DNA of 64,000 bases from Boswellia sacra (taxonomy: Eukaryota; Streptophyta; Magnoliopsida; Sapindales; Burseraceae), in NCBI GenBank assembly GCA_013180625.2, contig SNVD02009784.1:248001-312000 (forward strand). The letters are read 5' to 3'. Position 1 is the first letter of the stretch; every line of letters begins with the position of its first letter. Positions 63,068 through 64,000 of the stretch are shown here, in pieces. The notes beneath the pieces are model-generated. The model was not told the DNA's origin. It did no database searches and saw only the letters and a list, made by a program, of their open reading frames with translations. A program made the position numbers and the translations under genes.

Positions 63068-64000
63068 CACTACAAGAAAAAATGTCATATTTGGCGGTCT
63101 TTATATTTGGCGGTCATAAAAACGCCACCAATGGCACCGCCAAATATGGTATATTTGACAATATTTGGCGGTCGGTCAAAACGCCAAATATAGTGTAAAT
63201 CATATTTGTCATATAAAAGCGCCAAATATAACTCAAAAAATACTGTACAAAAATAACATATTTGTCACTTTTTTGTCAAAAGTGAAAAAAGCAGAAATTC
63301 AGTCAATAATCAACAACTATTTAGTCAAATCTATCCAAACAATGACATACAAAATAACATAAAAAAATTCATTAACCAAGGACTTTATGCAATACGATTA
63401 TAGAATATAAAGAACGATTGCAATTTTGGAAATTTAACTACTATTTTCCTACAGTTTCATAGCAATCAAATAGAGTGAAAACATCAAAGCTAGAAACCAT
63501 AATAACAACAACAACTCAAACAATACAAGGACACTCTCTTTTGCTTTTGATTGATTACGTAATAATAAAACTAAAAGAATCACGCCTTCCTTTATTTGAT
63601 TATTTGCATAAAAGTAAAAAAATTTGCACCATCATATCATTAATTTATTCATTTACAAACAAACTGAAAGTGATTTTTTAATACAAGTCTATTGCTTGGT
63701 TGTTCATGGGCCCAAAGAAACTATGCTTATAGATTACACCAGAACACAATTACAACACAAAAAATAGTATAAACATAAAAAAAAAAAATAAGCGCCTCAC
63801 ATAAGATAGACAACCAAATAACCCAAAAACCCCCTGAAAAAAATTTAATAGAAGTAAAAATAAATGCATGCATGTAAAGAGAACAAGCATTACCGATATA
63901 AATTTGAAATTTTGCTACATACCCATTTGAGATCGTGTGGAACCCATATGAGAAAGGTAATCAAAGAAATGAACACCAATTTTAAAGAAGTGTTAAATAG
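63068..64000. mobile_element. CACTA-4, left end only (TTTGGCGG type)
   Basis: Starts CACTACAAGAAAAAATGTCA, directly after Athila integrase sequence. The first 170 bases hold repeated tatttggcggtc and gccaaatat motifs on both strands, as at the right end of CACTA-1. The remaining sequence to the window end is AT-rich with no assignable gene. The other end lies beyond the window. Confidence 0.8.

Overview
The window reads as intergenic DNA from a large, repeat-rich eudicot plant genome. It is AT-rich, contains spliced host-gene fragments with plant introns, and holds plant-specific retrotransposon lineages (Tat, Tekay, Athila, SIRE-like Copia), CACTA, hAT and Mutator-like elements. The species cannot be named from the sequence alone. 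I see no intact host gene. The only host locus outside a transposon is a broken UGT85-type glucosyltransferase (57113-58701, minus strand).

The main feature is a nest of transposons several levels deep. Its outer shell is a Tat-lineage Ty3/gypsy element (4848-54564; diverged LTRs; 4 of 5 target-duplication bases kept). Three LTR insertions split it: a solo LTR (8838-17631), a Tekay-like chromovirus on the minus strand (17802-27363, duplication gaaat) and a SIRE-like Copia element (32575-51996, duplication atgat). These were invaded in turn. CACTA-1 (10530-17579, duplication gtt) sits in the solo LTR. A Copia solo LTR (18031-19759, duplication acaac) sits in one Tekay LTR. CACTA-2 (37709-43939) and CACTA-3 (45963-50431, duplication gat) sit in the Copia element. 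A 153-bp hAT-like MITE (8-bp duplication) sits in the Tat 3' LTR. Removing the insertions leaves about 11.8 kb of Tat.

Left flank: a Mutator-like element with long terminal inverted repeats (767-4587, 10-bp duplication) contains a non-autonomous hAT element (980-3792, 8-bp duplication) and a second, degenerate copy of its own family. Right flank: a foldback Mutator-like element with about 384-bp arms (54618-55789, 9-bp duplication), an empty AT-rich stretch, the UGT85 pseudogene, then a 5'-truncated Athila element (59086-63067) cut by a fourth CACTA element that leaves the window.

The most interesting content is the CACTA group. None encodes a visible transposase, and the three whole ones carry pieces of ordinary plant genes, several with exon-intron structure kept: eIF4E exon 1, an ASHR3-like PHD region and a CCR4-NOT subunit 3 fragment in CACTA-1; a CYP81 cytochrome P450 half plus an unrecognised spliced gene in CACTA-2; seven exons of UDP-glucose pyrophosphorylase in CACTA-3. 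One terminus is conserved across the three, while the other carries a different subterminal repeat in each. Also notable are a broken antisense gene in the Tat element and the apparent loss of Tat integrase.
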